Positions 16,926-25,600 of a DNA stretch of 34,185 nt are shown piece after piece; positions within the stretch are counted from its first letter, which is position 1; each line of letters begins with the position of its first letter. The notes under the pieces were generated by a model. That model did not search any database, was not told the DNA's origin, and saw nothing but the letters and a program-made list of their open reading frames with translations. The position numbers were made by a program, and so were the translations under genes. The DNA is from a bacterium. GTDB taxonomy: Bacteria; SZUA-182; DTGQ01. The stretch lies in the NCBI GenBank assembly GCA_023512255.1, contig JAILZY010000032.1, positions 1 to 34,185 of the forward strand. The letters run 5' to 3'.

Positions 16926-18368
16926 ATGGCTCGATTCTGGTGCTGGCTATGGATTGCGGTTTTGATTTGGGGATGGACAGCAGGGGTATATTCTGCTCAG
17001 GCCGAATCACTCCCCTCATCTGAGGTCGGATCCTCGCAGGCGGTATCTTCATCGGCCGCGGCCGATGAGTGGCAGCGGCTGACAACTATTGACGGGAAGA
17101 TCATCAATCCTCATAAATCTCCTAAATCTTGTTTGGTATGTCATGAGAGAGAGCCTCGGGCAGGAGACAAGGAACTCTATTTGAGGTTTGGAGGAAATTC
17201 TGTTCAACTTTGCAAGGGCTGTCATGATAACAAGCGGGTTAAGGGGGACAATCACCCGGTAGGAATTATTCCATCTAAGGAGCGGGGGGTAAGGGTGCCG
17301 GCGATCTTTCCTCTGGCTGGGGGAAAGCTCTCCTGCACTACCTGTCATCAGATGCCCTGCCAGGGGAAAACTGCCAATTTATTCTTTCTCCGTGGTGGGC
17401 CATATCAGAGGCGGATTGATACCTGCTTGAGCTGTCATTTAAGAGAAAAGTATGAAAAGGTCAATCCACATGATCAGCTAACCGATACTGGTGAAATTCG
17501 TGAGGATCGGTGCCTGTTTTGCCATGAGATTAACAAGGAGAACGCTACTGGCCTAGCCTTCAAATTTAAGGCTCCATTAAAGTTCTACTGCCTTGGCTGT
17601 CATCCGATCAGCGTTGAAAAACATCCCTTCGGAGCACACCACACTGGCCGGCAGCTTCATACTATCTGGGAAGGCTTGAGTGACTCTGAGCGGGTCAGGC
17701 TCTCGCAGCAGGAGCGGTTCAAGATGTTTCCGATCAGTATCGGCGGGAAAATCATGTGCACCACCTGCCACAATCCCCATGATGTCCGCAAGGGGCCGAA
17801 GCTTCGCATTAATGAGGTCAATAAGAGTTGCCGGCAATGCCACTACAAAAAGTATGGCCAGATAGCTCAGACAGAGGCCTCTTTGGCTAACCAGTGGAGC
17901 TTGAATAAGAAGGATGCACTTTCTCCTCCCCAGGAGATTCCCTCTGAGAGCGATCTTGATCCGGCTAAGGAGGACAAGGTAGCCTTTGGCTATCGGGCTT
18001 CGCTAAGTTTTTATTGCGTCGGCTGTCATGCCAATAAAGAGACGAATCATCCCTATGGAATTGCCCACAGTGGAAAATTCATTAAGCGGTTTTGGGAAGC
18101 TAAATTCGATCAGAAGGGGAAATCTCTTGCTCCGGCCAGATCAGGCGGCAGCCTTGAGGAGAGCGATAGTTTGGATATTCAGATTTTCCCCTTGACCTTG
18201 AGCGGGCAAATCGGCTGCTTCACCTGTCACGATCCTCATAACGGAGCAAAGGGGCCGAAATTGCGGGTTGAGTCCAAAGAGAAACTGTGCACCCTCTGCC
18301 ACCCCAATCGGGCTGGAGTAATTGAAAAATACCTAAAAGATAATCAGGGGAAGCAGAAGCAAAAGTAG
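16926..18368 (+). CDS. Eleven-haem c-type cytochrome
   Basis: The protein is 480 aa from ATG 16926, with signal peptide FWCWLWIAVLIWGWTAG ending near YSAQA. There are eleven CXXCH motifs. Residues about 65-190 repeat the C-terminal tetrahaem module of the preceding cytochrome (GDNHPVGI, FPLAGGKLSCTTCHQMPCQG, LRGGPY.RRIDTCLSCH). Two further units follow, each running 'FYCxGCHxxxxxHPxGxxHSG/TG ... FP...GxxxCxTCHxPHx..KGPKLR ... LCxxCH'. These carry extra histidines that may be distal ligands. Low-haem linkers between them are Ser/Glu-rich. It is the last gene of the second block; 258 nt without a gene follow. Confidence 0.85.
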   Translation: MARFWCWLWIAVLIWGWTAGVYSAQAESLPSSEVGSSQAVSSSAAADEWQRLTTIDGKIINPHKSPKSCLVCHEREPRAGDKELYLRFGGNSVQLCKGCHDNKRVKGDNHPVGIIPSKERGVRVPAIFPLAGGKLSCTTCHQMPCQGKTANLFFLRGGPYQRRIDTCLSCHLREKYEKVNPHDQLTDTGEIREDRCLFCHEINKENATGLAFKFKAPLKFYCLGCHPISVEKHPFGAHHTGRQLHTIWEGLSDSERVRLSQQERFKMFPISIGGKIMCTTCHNPHDVRKGPKLRINEVNKSCRQCHYKKYGQIAQTEASLANQWSLNKKDALSPPQEIPSESDLDPAKEDKVAFGYRASLSFYCVGCHANKETNHPYGIAHSGKFIKRFWEAKFDQKGKSLAPARSGGSLEESDSLDIQIFPLTLSGQIGCFTCHDPHNGAKGPKLRVESKEKLCTLCHPNRAGVIEKYLKDNQGKQKQK

Positions 18369-18479
18369 GGTAAAGGCGAGGCAAAAGCCGAAAAAGAGTC
18401 AGTGGCGGAGAAGTCGTTGCTTGGGTTGAGTGTAAGTAGCCGATTAGTTATATTTTTTTATTTGCCTTTTCCTAGAGAG

Positions 18480-18498
18480 TATGTTATTAAATAACATA
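18480..18498. promoter_or_regulatory. Perfect 9-bp palindrome upstream of bc-type module (candidate operator)
   Basis: TATGTTATT-A-AATAACATA is a perfect inverted repeat with a one-base centre. The half-site TATGTTATT recurs at 18579-18587, 40 nt before the ATG of the eight-haem membrane cytochrome. The arrangement fits a dimeric regulator site, but no known consensus (FNR, Fur, ArcA) matches clearly. The rest of 18369-18626 holds no supportable gene. Confidence 0.4.
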
Positions 18499-18626
18499 AA
18501 TACCCCCGGCTTACAGAATATTATACCATATCTGCGGACAAGAAATTCGTGTAAGTTCAAACATAGTGTCGCCTTTTTATGTTATTTTAAATCCATAACT
18601 CATCAAAACAATAGGAGTCCGTCCCC

Positions 18627-19781
18627 ATGGCAGATAAAAGAGTTCCTGAAGCCGTTTTTCTGCTTGTAATCCTCTATTTCGTAATCTTTGTTTGCCTTAC
18701 CTGGAGCCCCAGATCTGCACGGGCAGCAGATCAGGAAAACTGCATGTTGTGTCATCGCTACTCCGGCCTTGGATGTTTTGACAAGGAAACGGGAGCCAAA
18801 AGAATATTCTACGTAAGTGAAGGGCTCTACCGCAATAGTGTTCATAACAATGTCTTGTGCAGTCACTGCCACACGGATGTTACCGAGGTTCCTCATAAGC
18901 CAGCCAAAAAAGTAAACTGTGCTACTCAGTGTCATGTAAAGGATCCTTCCACGAATAAAGATTTTTCCCACAAAATCGTTGTTGATGAGTTTAAAAAGAG
19001 TGTTCATGGCAAGTCCCCGCTGTTTACCTTTGAAGAGGGTCAGCCGCGGTGTAAGTATTGCCATACTAATCCCCTCTATTCTCCTCTAAGGGGCATTCTG
19101 GCTCAAAAGCCGGGCTGTGAATCAGAGGCCCTGGCTAGATGTGTGGCCTGCCATGAAAAGAGCCCCTGGGCCAGCAGATTCTTAAAGCATTTTGTTTCCA
19201 GGACCGCACCGCGCTGGAATAAGAAACAGATTGTCGATCTTTGCAACAATTGTCATGCAGATAAAAAGCTGATGCAGAACTTTGGGCTTGAAAGCACAGA
19301 GAATTTCAAGCAGACCTTCCACTGGCGTAATGTGAAATATGAGGCTGAAAACGGCGCTGACTGCCTCAGTTGTCATGGTCCGCGGAAGTTAGGTTTCTCC
19401 GCCCATACGATCTTGCCTGTGGATGATCCGACCTCGCCACTCTATGCAGAAAATCGTGTCAAAACCTGCGGGCAGTCAGGATGCCATCAGGGAGCTACTA
19501 AGCTTTTTGCCTCTGGTGCAGTTCATGGCACTGGGGTAAAGGCAGCCCTGCTGGAGAAAAAATTGCGGGCTGAGGGAGAGGAAATCTCGCCAGAGGAAAA
19601 GAAAAAGCTGCGGACTGAAATTGATGATGCTGGTATGACCAAGCTACAGCAAACTATTATCTGGGGAATCAAGACCTTTTATAAGGTGATGATCGTTTTG
19701 GTTGGAGGATTTATGTTCATCCACCAGCTTCTTGATTTGAGAATAACCTTGAAAGAGAGAAGAGAAGGGAGGCATCATTAA
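18627..19781 (+). CDS. Membrane-anchored eight-haem cytochrome c with non-canonical motifs
   Basis: The protein is 384 aa from ATG 18627, with ATAGGAG upstream. A signal segment is followed by six CXXCH sites at residues 39, 78, 142, 172, 206 and 246. One CX3CH (CATQCH, about 98) and one CX4CH (CGQSGCH, about 281) bring the candidate haem total to eight. A helical charged region precedes a C-terminal transmembrane helix at about 345-368 (FYKVMIVLVGGFMFIHQLL), so the haem domain faces the periplasm. The gene is 2 nt from the following b-type cytochrome gene. Together they look like a quinol-oxidising or quinone-reducing bc-type complex similar in plan to Cbc-type complexes of Geobacter; the exact family is not certain. 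Confidence 0.85.
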   Translation: MADKRVPEAVFLLVILYFVIFVCLTWSPRSARAADQENCMLCHRYSGLGCFDKETGAKRIFYVSEGLYRNSVHNNVLCSHCHTDVTEVPHKPAKKVNCATQCHVKDPSTNKDFSHKIVVDEFKKSVHGKSPLFTFEEGQPRCKYCHTNPLYSPLRGILAQKPGCESEALARCVACHEKSPWASRFLKHFVSRTAPRWNKKQIVDLCNNCHADKKLMQNFGLESTENFKQTFHWRNVKYEAENGADCLSCHGPRKLGFSAHTILPVDDPTSPLYAENRVKTCGQSGCHQGATKLFASGAVHGTGVKAALLEKKLRAEGEEISPEEKKKLRTEIDDAGMTKLQQTIIWGIKTFYKVMIVLVGGFMFIHQLLDLRITLKERREGRHH

Positions 19782-19783
19782 TC

Positions 19784-20578
19784 ATGGCCAAGAAATGGGG
19801 AAGAAGAGCTGAGGATCAGGAATGGTTTCCACGCCTGTCACGGGTGGAAGTATGGCAGCATAATATTGTTTGGATATGTTTTGTTTTGCTGGTGGCCACG
19901 GGAATGATGTCCTTGATACCGACCGATTGGGTAACGGCTTTGTTTGGTAACTACACCGCGCAGGTATATTATTATCGCCGAGTGGCTCATCTGATTTTGG
20001 CCGCTATTTTGATTGCTGGCTCGATCTGGCATCTTGCTTACGGCATATTTACTAAGCCCGGCAGACAAATGCTGATTGACATGATTCCAACTCTTAATGA
20101 TGCCGTCCAGATGAAGCAGAACATTCTCTACATGCTCGGCATGTCAGACTCCAAGCCTAAATTCGATCGGTTTGATTATCGGGAAAAGATGGAGTATATC
20201 TTTGGGCTAATTGGTACTACGGTTATCTGTGTAACCGGGGTAGTAATGACCTTTGCCCCGTTTTTTCCCAGATTCATGGTTGAGGTTTGTGGTACGATTC
20301 ACCTGTGTGAGGCTACGCTGGCCAGTATCACTATTTCAATCTGGCACTTTTACGGCGTACACTGGAAACCTGGTAAATTCCCGCAAGATACCTCATGGAT
20401 TGACGGGTTGGTAAGCATGGAACATCTAAAACATGAGCATCCTCTCCAATGGGAGCGAGTGATGAAGGAAAGACAAATGGCCAAACAAGGAGTCAAGGAT
20501 GCCTCCTCAGTAGCTACCTCATGGGGCGGGCAGCATGATCACCATAATAACACCACGCTGGAAGCGGGGGAGGAATAA
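19784..20578 (+). CDS. Cytochrome b561/FdnI-like di-haem membrane subunit
   Basis: The protein is 264 aa from ATG 19784, with AAGGGAGG upstream. Four transmembrane helices lie at about 27-46, 67-90, 137-160 and 172-192. Candidate b-haem ligands are H26 (WQHN), H69 (RRVAHL), H83 (IWHLAYG), H173 (TIHL), H188 (IWHFYG) and H193 (GVHW). The pattern resembles the gamma subunits of formate dehydrogenase and related cytochrome b/b6-type quinol-reactive proteins. A cytoplasmic tail (residues 200-264) is His-rich and charged. It would exchange electrons with menaquinone and pass them to the cytochromes encoded on either side, which are 2-3 nt away. Confidence 0.85.
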   Translation: MAKKWGRRAEDQEWFPRLSRVEVWQHNIVWICFVLLVATGMMSLIPTDWVTALFGNYTAQVYYYRRVAHLILAAILIAGSIWHLAYGIFTKPGRQMLIDMIPTLNDAVQMKQNILYMLGMSDSKPKFDRFDYREKMEYIFGLIGTTVICVTGVVMTFAPFFPRFMVEVCGTIHLCEATLASITISIWHFYGVHWKPGKFPQDTSWIDGLVSMEHLKHEHPLQWERVMKERQMAKQGVKDASSVATSWGGQHDHHNNTTLEAGEE

Positions 20579-20581
20579 GCA

Positions 20582-21559
20582 ATGTTGAAAGGTCGAGGGA
20601 ATCTAGCTAAGGCAATCAGTGGTACATCAGCAGTGCTTTTAGTGATAGCCCTGCTTATGATGATCAAAGCATTCTTTTTTCCTAAAAAAGGGGTTCACTA
20701 TGGTCCACCAGTGGTTGAGTTTGAAAAGATAAAATCCCCAACTGCCCCGAAGGTGGAAACTGCCGAGATAAAGCTTGCCAATAAGGATGTATTTGCCAAG
20801 ATCTTGAAAACCAAAACCTACTCTCAAATGGAGCACTTCCATAATATTGACAACACCTTGGATATCAAAAAGAGGGTCCCGACTCTTTGCCTGATCTGCC
20901 ACGGTAATTATCCCCACAGCAAGAACAAGGAAGTGCGGGCGCTGTATAATATGCATACCTATTTCTGTGCCTGTGAAACCTGTCATCTGCGGGCTCCAAA
21001 CCTGACCTTTGTCTGGTTCGACAACTATACTGGCGAGGAGATTCCGGAGATCAAGGAGCGGGTTCCTGATGGAGTCTATGCCGGAAACTATGGAGCCAAA
21101 ATTGTCCCCTGTGTGTTGGATAAGATCGGGAAACATCAAAGACTTGATCAGCCGATTTCAGAGGAATATGCAAAAGAGTATTTAAAACTCTGGGCTCAGT
21201 ACACCTACGATCAGCAGTCGCAGGCCAAGGCTGAAGCCCACAAGGGTCTGGCTCAGGAGCCTGTTACTTGCACCGAATGTCATCGCCGGAGGAATCCTTA
21301 CTTAGACTTTAAGGCCTTGGGGTATCCTCAGCATCTGTGCGATGAGTTCACCGGAACTGAGGTGGCTGGTATGGTCGCCAAATATAAGTCCTTGAAGCTG
21401 CCTACTATGTTTAGACCGGAAAATATTATCGAGGGAAAAGAGAATCTGAAAGATGGCAAGATTATCCTCCCAGCGGTGGAGCAAGGGGAGACAATTCTGG
21501 ATGAGAGCGGGGCTGGTAGTCCTGCAAGTGATGCCAATGGTCAACGCGGTGTAAATTAA
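20582..21559 (+). CDS. Tri-haem membrane-anchored cytochrome c subunit
   Basis: The protein is 325 aa from ATG 20582, with GGGGGAGG upstream. An N-terminal anchor helix at about 15-33 (SAVLLVIALLMMIKAFFF) is followed by a periplasmic domain. This has CLICH (103-107), CETCH (131-135, preceded by CAC) and CTECH (230-234), and several lone histidines (H84, H86, H112, H125, H184). The last 60 residues are low-complexity and acidic. Genes are packed 3 nt from the b-type subunit and overlap the following NHL gene by 1 nt, so it is likely a subunit of the same complex. It does not match NapC/NrfH in length or spacing. Confidence 0.8.
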   Translation: MLKGRGNLAKAISGTSAVLLVIALLMMIKAFFFPKKGVHYGPPVVEFEKIKSPTAPKVETAEIKLANKDVFAKILKTKTYSQMEHFHNIDNTLDIKKRVPTLCLICHGNYPHSKNKEVRALYNMHTYFCACETCHLRAPNLTFVWFDNYTGEEIPEIKERVPDGVYAGNYGAKIVPCVLDKIGKHQRLDQPISEEYAKEYLKLWAQYTYDQQSQAKAEAHKGLAQEPVTCTECHRRRNPYLDFKALGYPQHLCDEFTGTEVAGMVAKYKSLKLPTMFRPENIIEGKENLKDGKIILPAVEQGETILDESGAGSPASDANGQRGVN

Positions 21560-22626
21560 TGAGTGCTGGGCTAGGGAAGAGAATGATTGAGCGCTGGGGG
21601 GAAGCGGGCAGAAGCAGGGTGGCAGTGGCGGCGATAAGGATGGGGCGAGCAGCATCGGCAAGCGGTAGGAAATCGCTCTGGTTGCTGCTTTGTCTAGCTG
21701 CTGTGATTTTTTTCCTCTTGCCTTCGGGATGGGGCAGCAGGCTAGCCTGCGCTATTGAGATTATCGAGGCTAAGCACCTATTTGATATTCAAAAAAATGC
21801 GGTTTCTCCCCCGCTTGATCAGCCTAGCGCTGTAGCTGTTGATCCGCAAAACAGAATCTGGGTCTTGGACGGAGTCAATGGCCGGCTGGTAGGGTTTTCA
21901 TACCAGGGTAAGTACCTGACTCAGTTCGGCCGGAAGGGAAGCGGCCCGGGGGAATTCAAATCCCCACTTGGAATGATGATCGACTCAGAAGGCCGCATCT
22001 ACGTGGCAGATTCCAAGAATCATCGCCTTCAGGTATTTGACGCCGAAGGCGCCCCTCTCTCTCAGGTCTATATCTCTCCTGACAAGTATGGATCATTGGC
22101 CGATCCTACAGATATTGCCTTAGATGAGGGCAGAAGGCAGTTTGTGGTAGTCGATAATGACAATCACCGGCTCTTGATCTATAGCCAGAAGTTTGAACTG
22201 ATGAAAGAGCTCGGCGGGGTTGGCTACGAGAGTGGGAAATTTCGCTATCCATACGCTCTGTGTCTGGATAAGTCAGGAAATATCTATGTTACCGATGTGA
22301 TCAATACCAGGGTAGAGGTGCTTTCTCCTAAGGGAGACTACATTCGCAGTATCGGCGAGTGGGGGATTGAAAAAGGGCAGTTTTTCCGGCCTCAATCTAT
22401 CTGCATGGATGGTAAGGGAAGGGTTTTTGTTGGTGAAAATTACGTCAAGATCGGCTTGATTCAGGTTTTCGACCAGCAGGGCAATTTCCTTGGCGTGATC
22501 GGTGATCCCTCGAAGAAGGAAATTCGGTTTCAGGTACCAGCAGATATCTTTGTTGATCAGCAGAACCGATTGTATGTCGTTCAGATGTATACCAGTACAA
22601 TTAGTGTGTATTCACTTAATCAATAA
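21559..22626 (+). CDS. NHL-repeat beta-propeller protein
   Basis: The protein is 355 aa from ATG 21559, which shares one base with the upstream TAA. A hydrophobic stretch at about 39-58 (SLWLLLCLAAVIFFLLPSGW) is a signal or anchor behind a basic N-terminus. NHL-type blades follow: QPSAVAVDPQNRIWVLD, SPLGMMIDSEGRIYVADSKNHRLQVF, YPYALCLDKSGNIYVTDVINTRVEV and RPQSICMDGKGRVFVGE. That makes a six-bladed propeller of typical length for this fold. No catalytic residue pattern is visible. Operon position between a cytochrome and a 28-haem protein suggests a scaffold or docking role in the electron-transfer complex, by inference. Confidence 0.8.
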   Translation: MSAGLGKRMIERWGEAGRSRVAVAAIRMGRAASASGRKSLWLLLCLAAVIFFLLPSGWGSRLACAIEIIEAKHLFDIQKNAVSPPLDQPSAVAVDPQNRIWVLDGVNGRLVGFSYQGKYLTQFGRKGSGPGEFKSPLGMMIDSEGRIYVADSKNHRLQVFDAEGAPLSQVYISPDKYGSLADPTDIALDEGRRQFVVVDNDNHRLLIYSQKFELMKELGGVGYESGKFRYPYALCLDKSGNIYVTDVINTRVEVLSPKGDYIRSIGEWGIEKGQFFRPQSICMDGKGRVFVGENYVKIGLIQVFDQQGNFLGVIGDPSKKEIRFQVPADIFVDQQNRLYVVQMYTSTISVYSLNQ

Positions 22627-22647
22627 GTTAAGAGAGAAATTCGGCTC

Positions 22648-25600
22648 ATGTTCCGCTTCTTTTATAGGCAAGGCAGGTGGGTGTCTGTGAAGAGTGATAT
22701 TCCCAAAGGGCTGCCCTCTTCCTCCCTTTATTGGCTAGTGGCCAATGTCATCTGTTTTTTCCTCCTTCAACTCGGCTTTCACCCTTTGGCCTTTGGGCAG
22801 ATGGTTCCAAATTCTGCCAAGGAGTGCGCTATCTGTCACTTTCGGTGGATGGATCAGTTTTATTATGAAGGTCGGGGCACAGATCTTGTCGAGTATCAAA
22901 AGGAGCGTGATGCGGCTGATGAGATGATGTGCTATAGCTGCCACAACGGCATCCTGGTTGACTCGCGTGAGCGGTTTTGGGCAAAACGCGGCCATCGGGT
23001 AAATATGGTGCCTTCGGACAAGGTTCGCATTCCTCCTGAGATGCCTCTTGATGAGAAAAAGCAGGTCGTCTGCGGCACCTGTCATACTGCTCATGGGGTA
23101 GCGGATGAGCTGCGCTATCAGCAGACCATTTACCTTCGGTTTCCAAACCGCAATTCAGAGATTTGCATCAAGTGTCATGTCGATAAAGTCGGCGGGCCGC
23201 GTGAGGGGAATCATCCGATTGGGGTTAATTCACTGCCGATTCCAGCCAGGATTTTGGATAATTATGGCCGCTCAGGGGTAAAAAAGGATGCGGTAATCTG
23301 CGAAACCTGCCATACGGTGCATGGGACTACGGATAAAAATCTGCTAGTCATTCCCACCAAAGTGGATAATGAATATAATGCTCTCCTGTGCGAATCCTGC
23401 CATACTGCTAATCCGAGCATGAAAGGCAAAGGGTTAGGCCTTGGTTCTCACCCGGTTGATATTGTTCCGAAACTCAACATGCCTAAAAAATGGGCTGGAG
23501 GATCGGCTTTGATCACCGGAGCCCAAAATCAGATTATCTGCTTAAGTTGTCACTGTCCGCATAAGGCCCAAAAAGAGACCTCGATTCTAGCCAGTGGAGC
23601 CAAATCGCCGATCTGCATCGAATGCCACCGTCAGGAGAGCCTGGTGGCCAAGACCGAGCATGACCTTTCTTTATCTGCACCGGCTGAGCTTAGCCCTACA
23701 AGTAAAGTAGGCTCACAGACAGGAATCTGCGGTGCTTGTCATTGGCCTCATAATGCGCAAAGTTATCGGCTTTGGTCAAGGCCGTTATCTGGCCTCAAGG
23801 GTGATGTAGGCTCAAAGATGTGCGCAAGTTGCCATAATGAAAAATCTTGTGGTCAAAAGAAGCTGGTTGGAACCTTCAGTCATCCGGTCAACCGCGACCT
23901 GTCAAAGCTTAAGGTTAAGAAGGTTGATTTTCCAACCTACGATGAGCAAGGTAAGCCCTTATCTGAAGGAGAGGCCGGGGGGAGAATCATGTGTGCCACC
24001 TGCCATAATCCCCACCAGTGGGACCCTGCTAGGAAAGAGTGCGGCCCGGGAGAGATGGTTGAGGGAGGACAGAAGGATAGCTTTTTGCGGATGGCTAATA
24101 ATGAGCATTCTCACCTTTGCCTAGCCTGCCACCAGAGCCAAAAATCGGTGATTGATACCGAGCATGACCTCCGCTTAACGGCCAAAGAAGAGCCAAATTG
24201 GCTGGGGCAAAAATGCACCGAATCTGGGCCGTGCAGTGCCTGCCACATCGTGCATAATGCGCAAGGTGATAAGCTTTGGGCTAGGCTGCTGCCCAAGGCT
24301 GAAGATCCAATATCTGGATATTGCCAAAGTTGCCATCGGCAGAATTCTTGTGCTGAGAAAAAACTGGTTGGCACCTACACGCATCCAGTTGGAGTTGATA
24401 TCAAATTGGCTGATGATAAAACTAGCCTCCCTCTCTTTGATAAGGCGGGCAGGGTATCGGCTCAAGGCAGATCGGTTACCTGCTCTACCTGCCACAATGT
24501 TCATCAGTGGAGGCCGGATCAAACCGACCGAGGACCGGGCAAAAACCTTGAGGGAGATGGAAGGGATAGCTTTCTTCGGATAGCGAATGACACCGAATCT
24601 ACGCTATGTTTGGACTGCCATAAGAAACAGCAGTATGTGGCCAAGACCGATCATGATCTTAGGTTTATGGCCCCAAAAGAGAAGAATTATCTCGGTGATC
24701 CGCCTCGAAAATCTGGCCTGTGCGGTGCCTGCCACTTAGCCCACAACGGAGCGTCAATCCTGATGTTTGCCAAGATGCCTAATGCTGAGGCAGATGTAGC
24801 TAACCAATTGTGCCTGAGTTGCCATAAGGAAAAGGGTTGTGCGGAGAAAAAGCTGGTCGGCGCTTATAGTCATCCTATGGATAAGGGAATTCAGGCGGCT
24901 GATGGAAAGACGCAGCTTCCCCTGTACGCACCTGACGGCAGCAAACAGCCGAGCGGAAAGGTTGCCTGCGCATCCTGCCACAGCGCTCATCAGTGGGCGC
25001 CCTCAGAGTTAGCTTGCGGAAGTGGAGAAAATAGAGAAGGGACAGCTAAGGACAGCTTCCTTCGGCTGCCAATGCTGCCTGAGCCTGCGCTGTGTGAGGA
25101 TTGCCACCAAAGAGAATGCTTGGTCGCCAACACCGATCATGATCTTCGGCTTCTGGCCGAGGGGGAGCGGAATATCCAGAATCAGACAGTCGGAGACTCT
25201 GGCATCTGCTCTGCCTGTCATCTGGTCCATAATGCGCCATCGAACAATCTGTGGGCCAGGGAGCTTCCAGTGATAGCAGCAGGCAGCAGTCTGATCGGTC
25301 AGGAATGTGCAAGCTGCCACAGCCGAGGCAAGGTGGGTGATAAGAAAATAATTGCGGATTTTTCTCATCCGGTCGATATCCGTCCTATGGACAAGGGAAT
25401 AACCACCAATCTTCCTCTATATACCATGAGTGGTGAGATTGAACAATCTGGAGGAGGCTTTTTAACCTGCACAACCTGCCATGATCCCCACCTGTGGACA
25501 CCTGCCCAACATCCTGCGGCGGCGGCAGAGCAGCCGAGAGAGTCTTCGGCCAAAGCCGCCTCTAGCAAAGGAAAATCTTCTGGCAAGGCCAAGGCAGCCG

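Noticed and set aside
18481-18669. Small 62-aa open frame upstream of the eight-haem membrane cytochrome
   Set aside because: It overlaps the palindrome and the true start region, has no ribosome site and shows no protein-like pattern.
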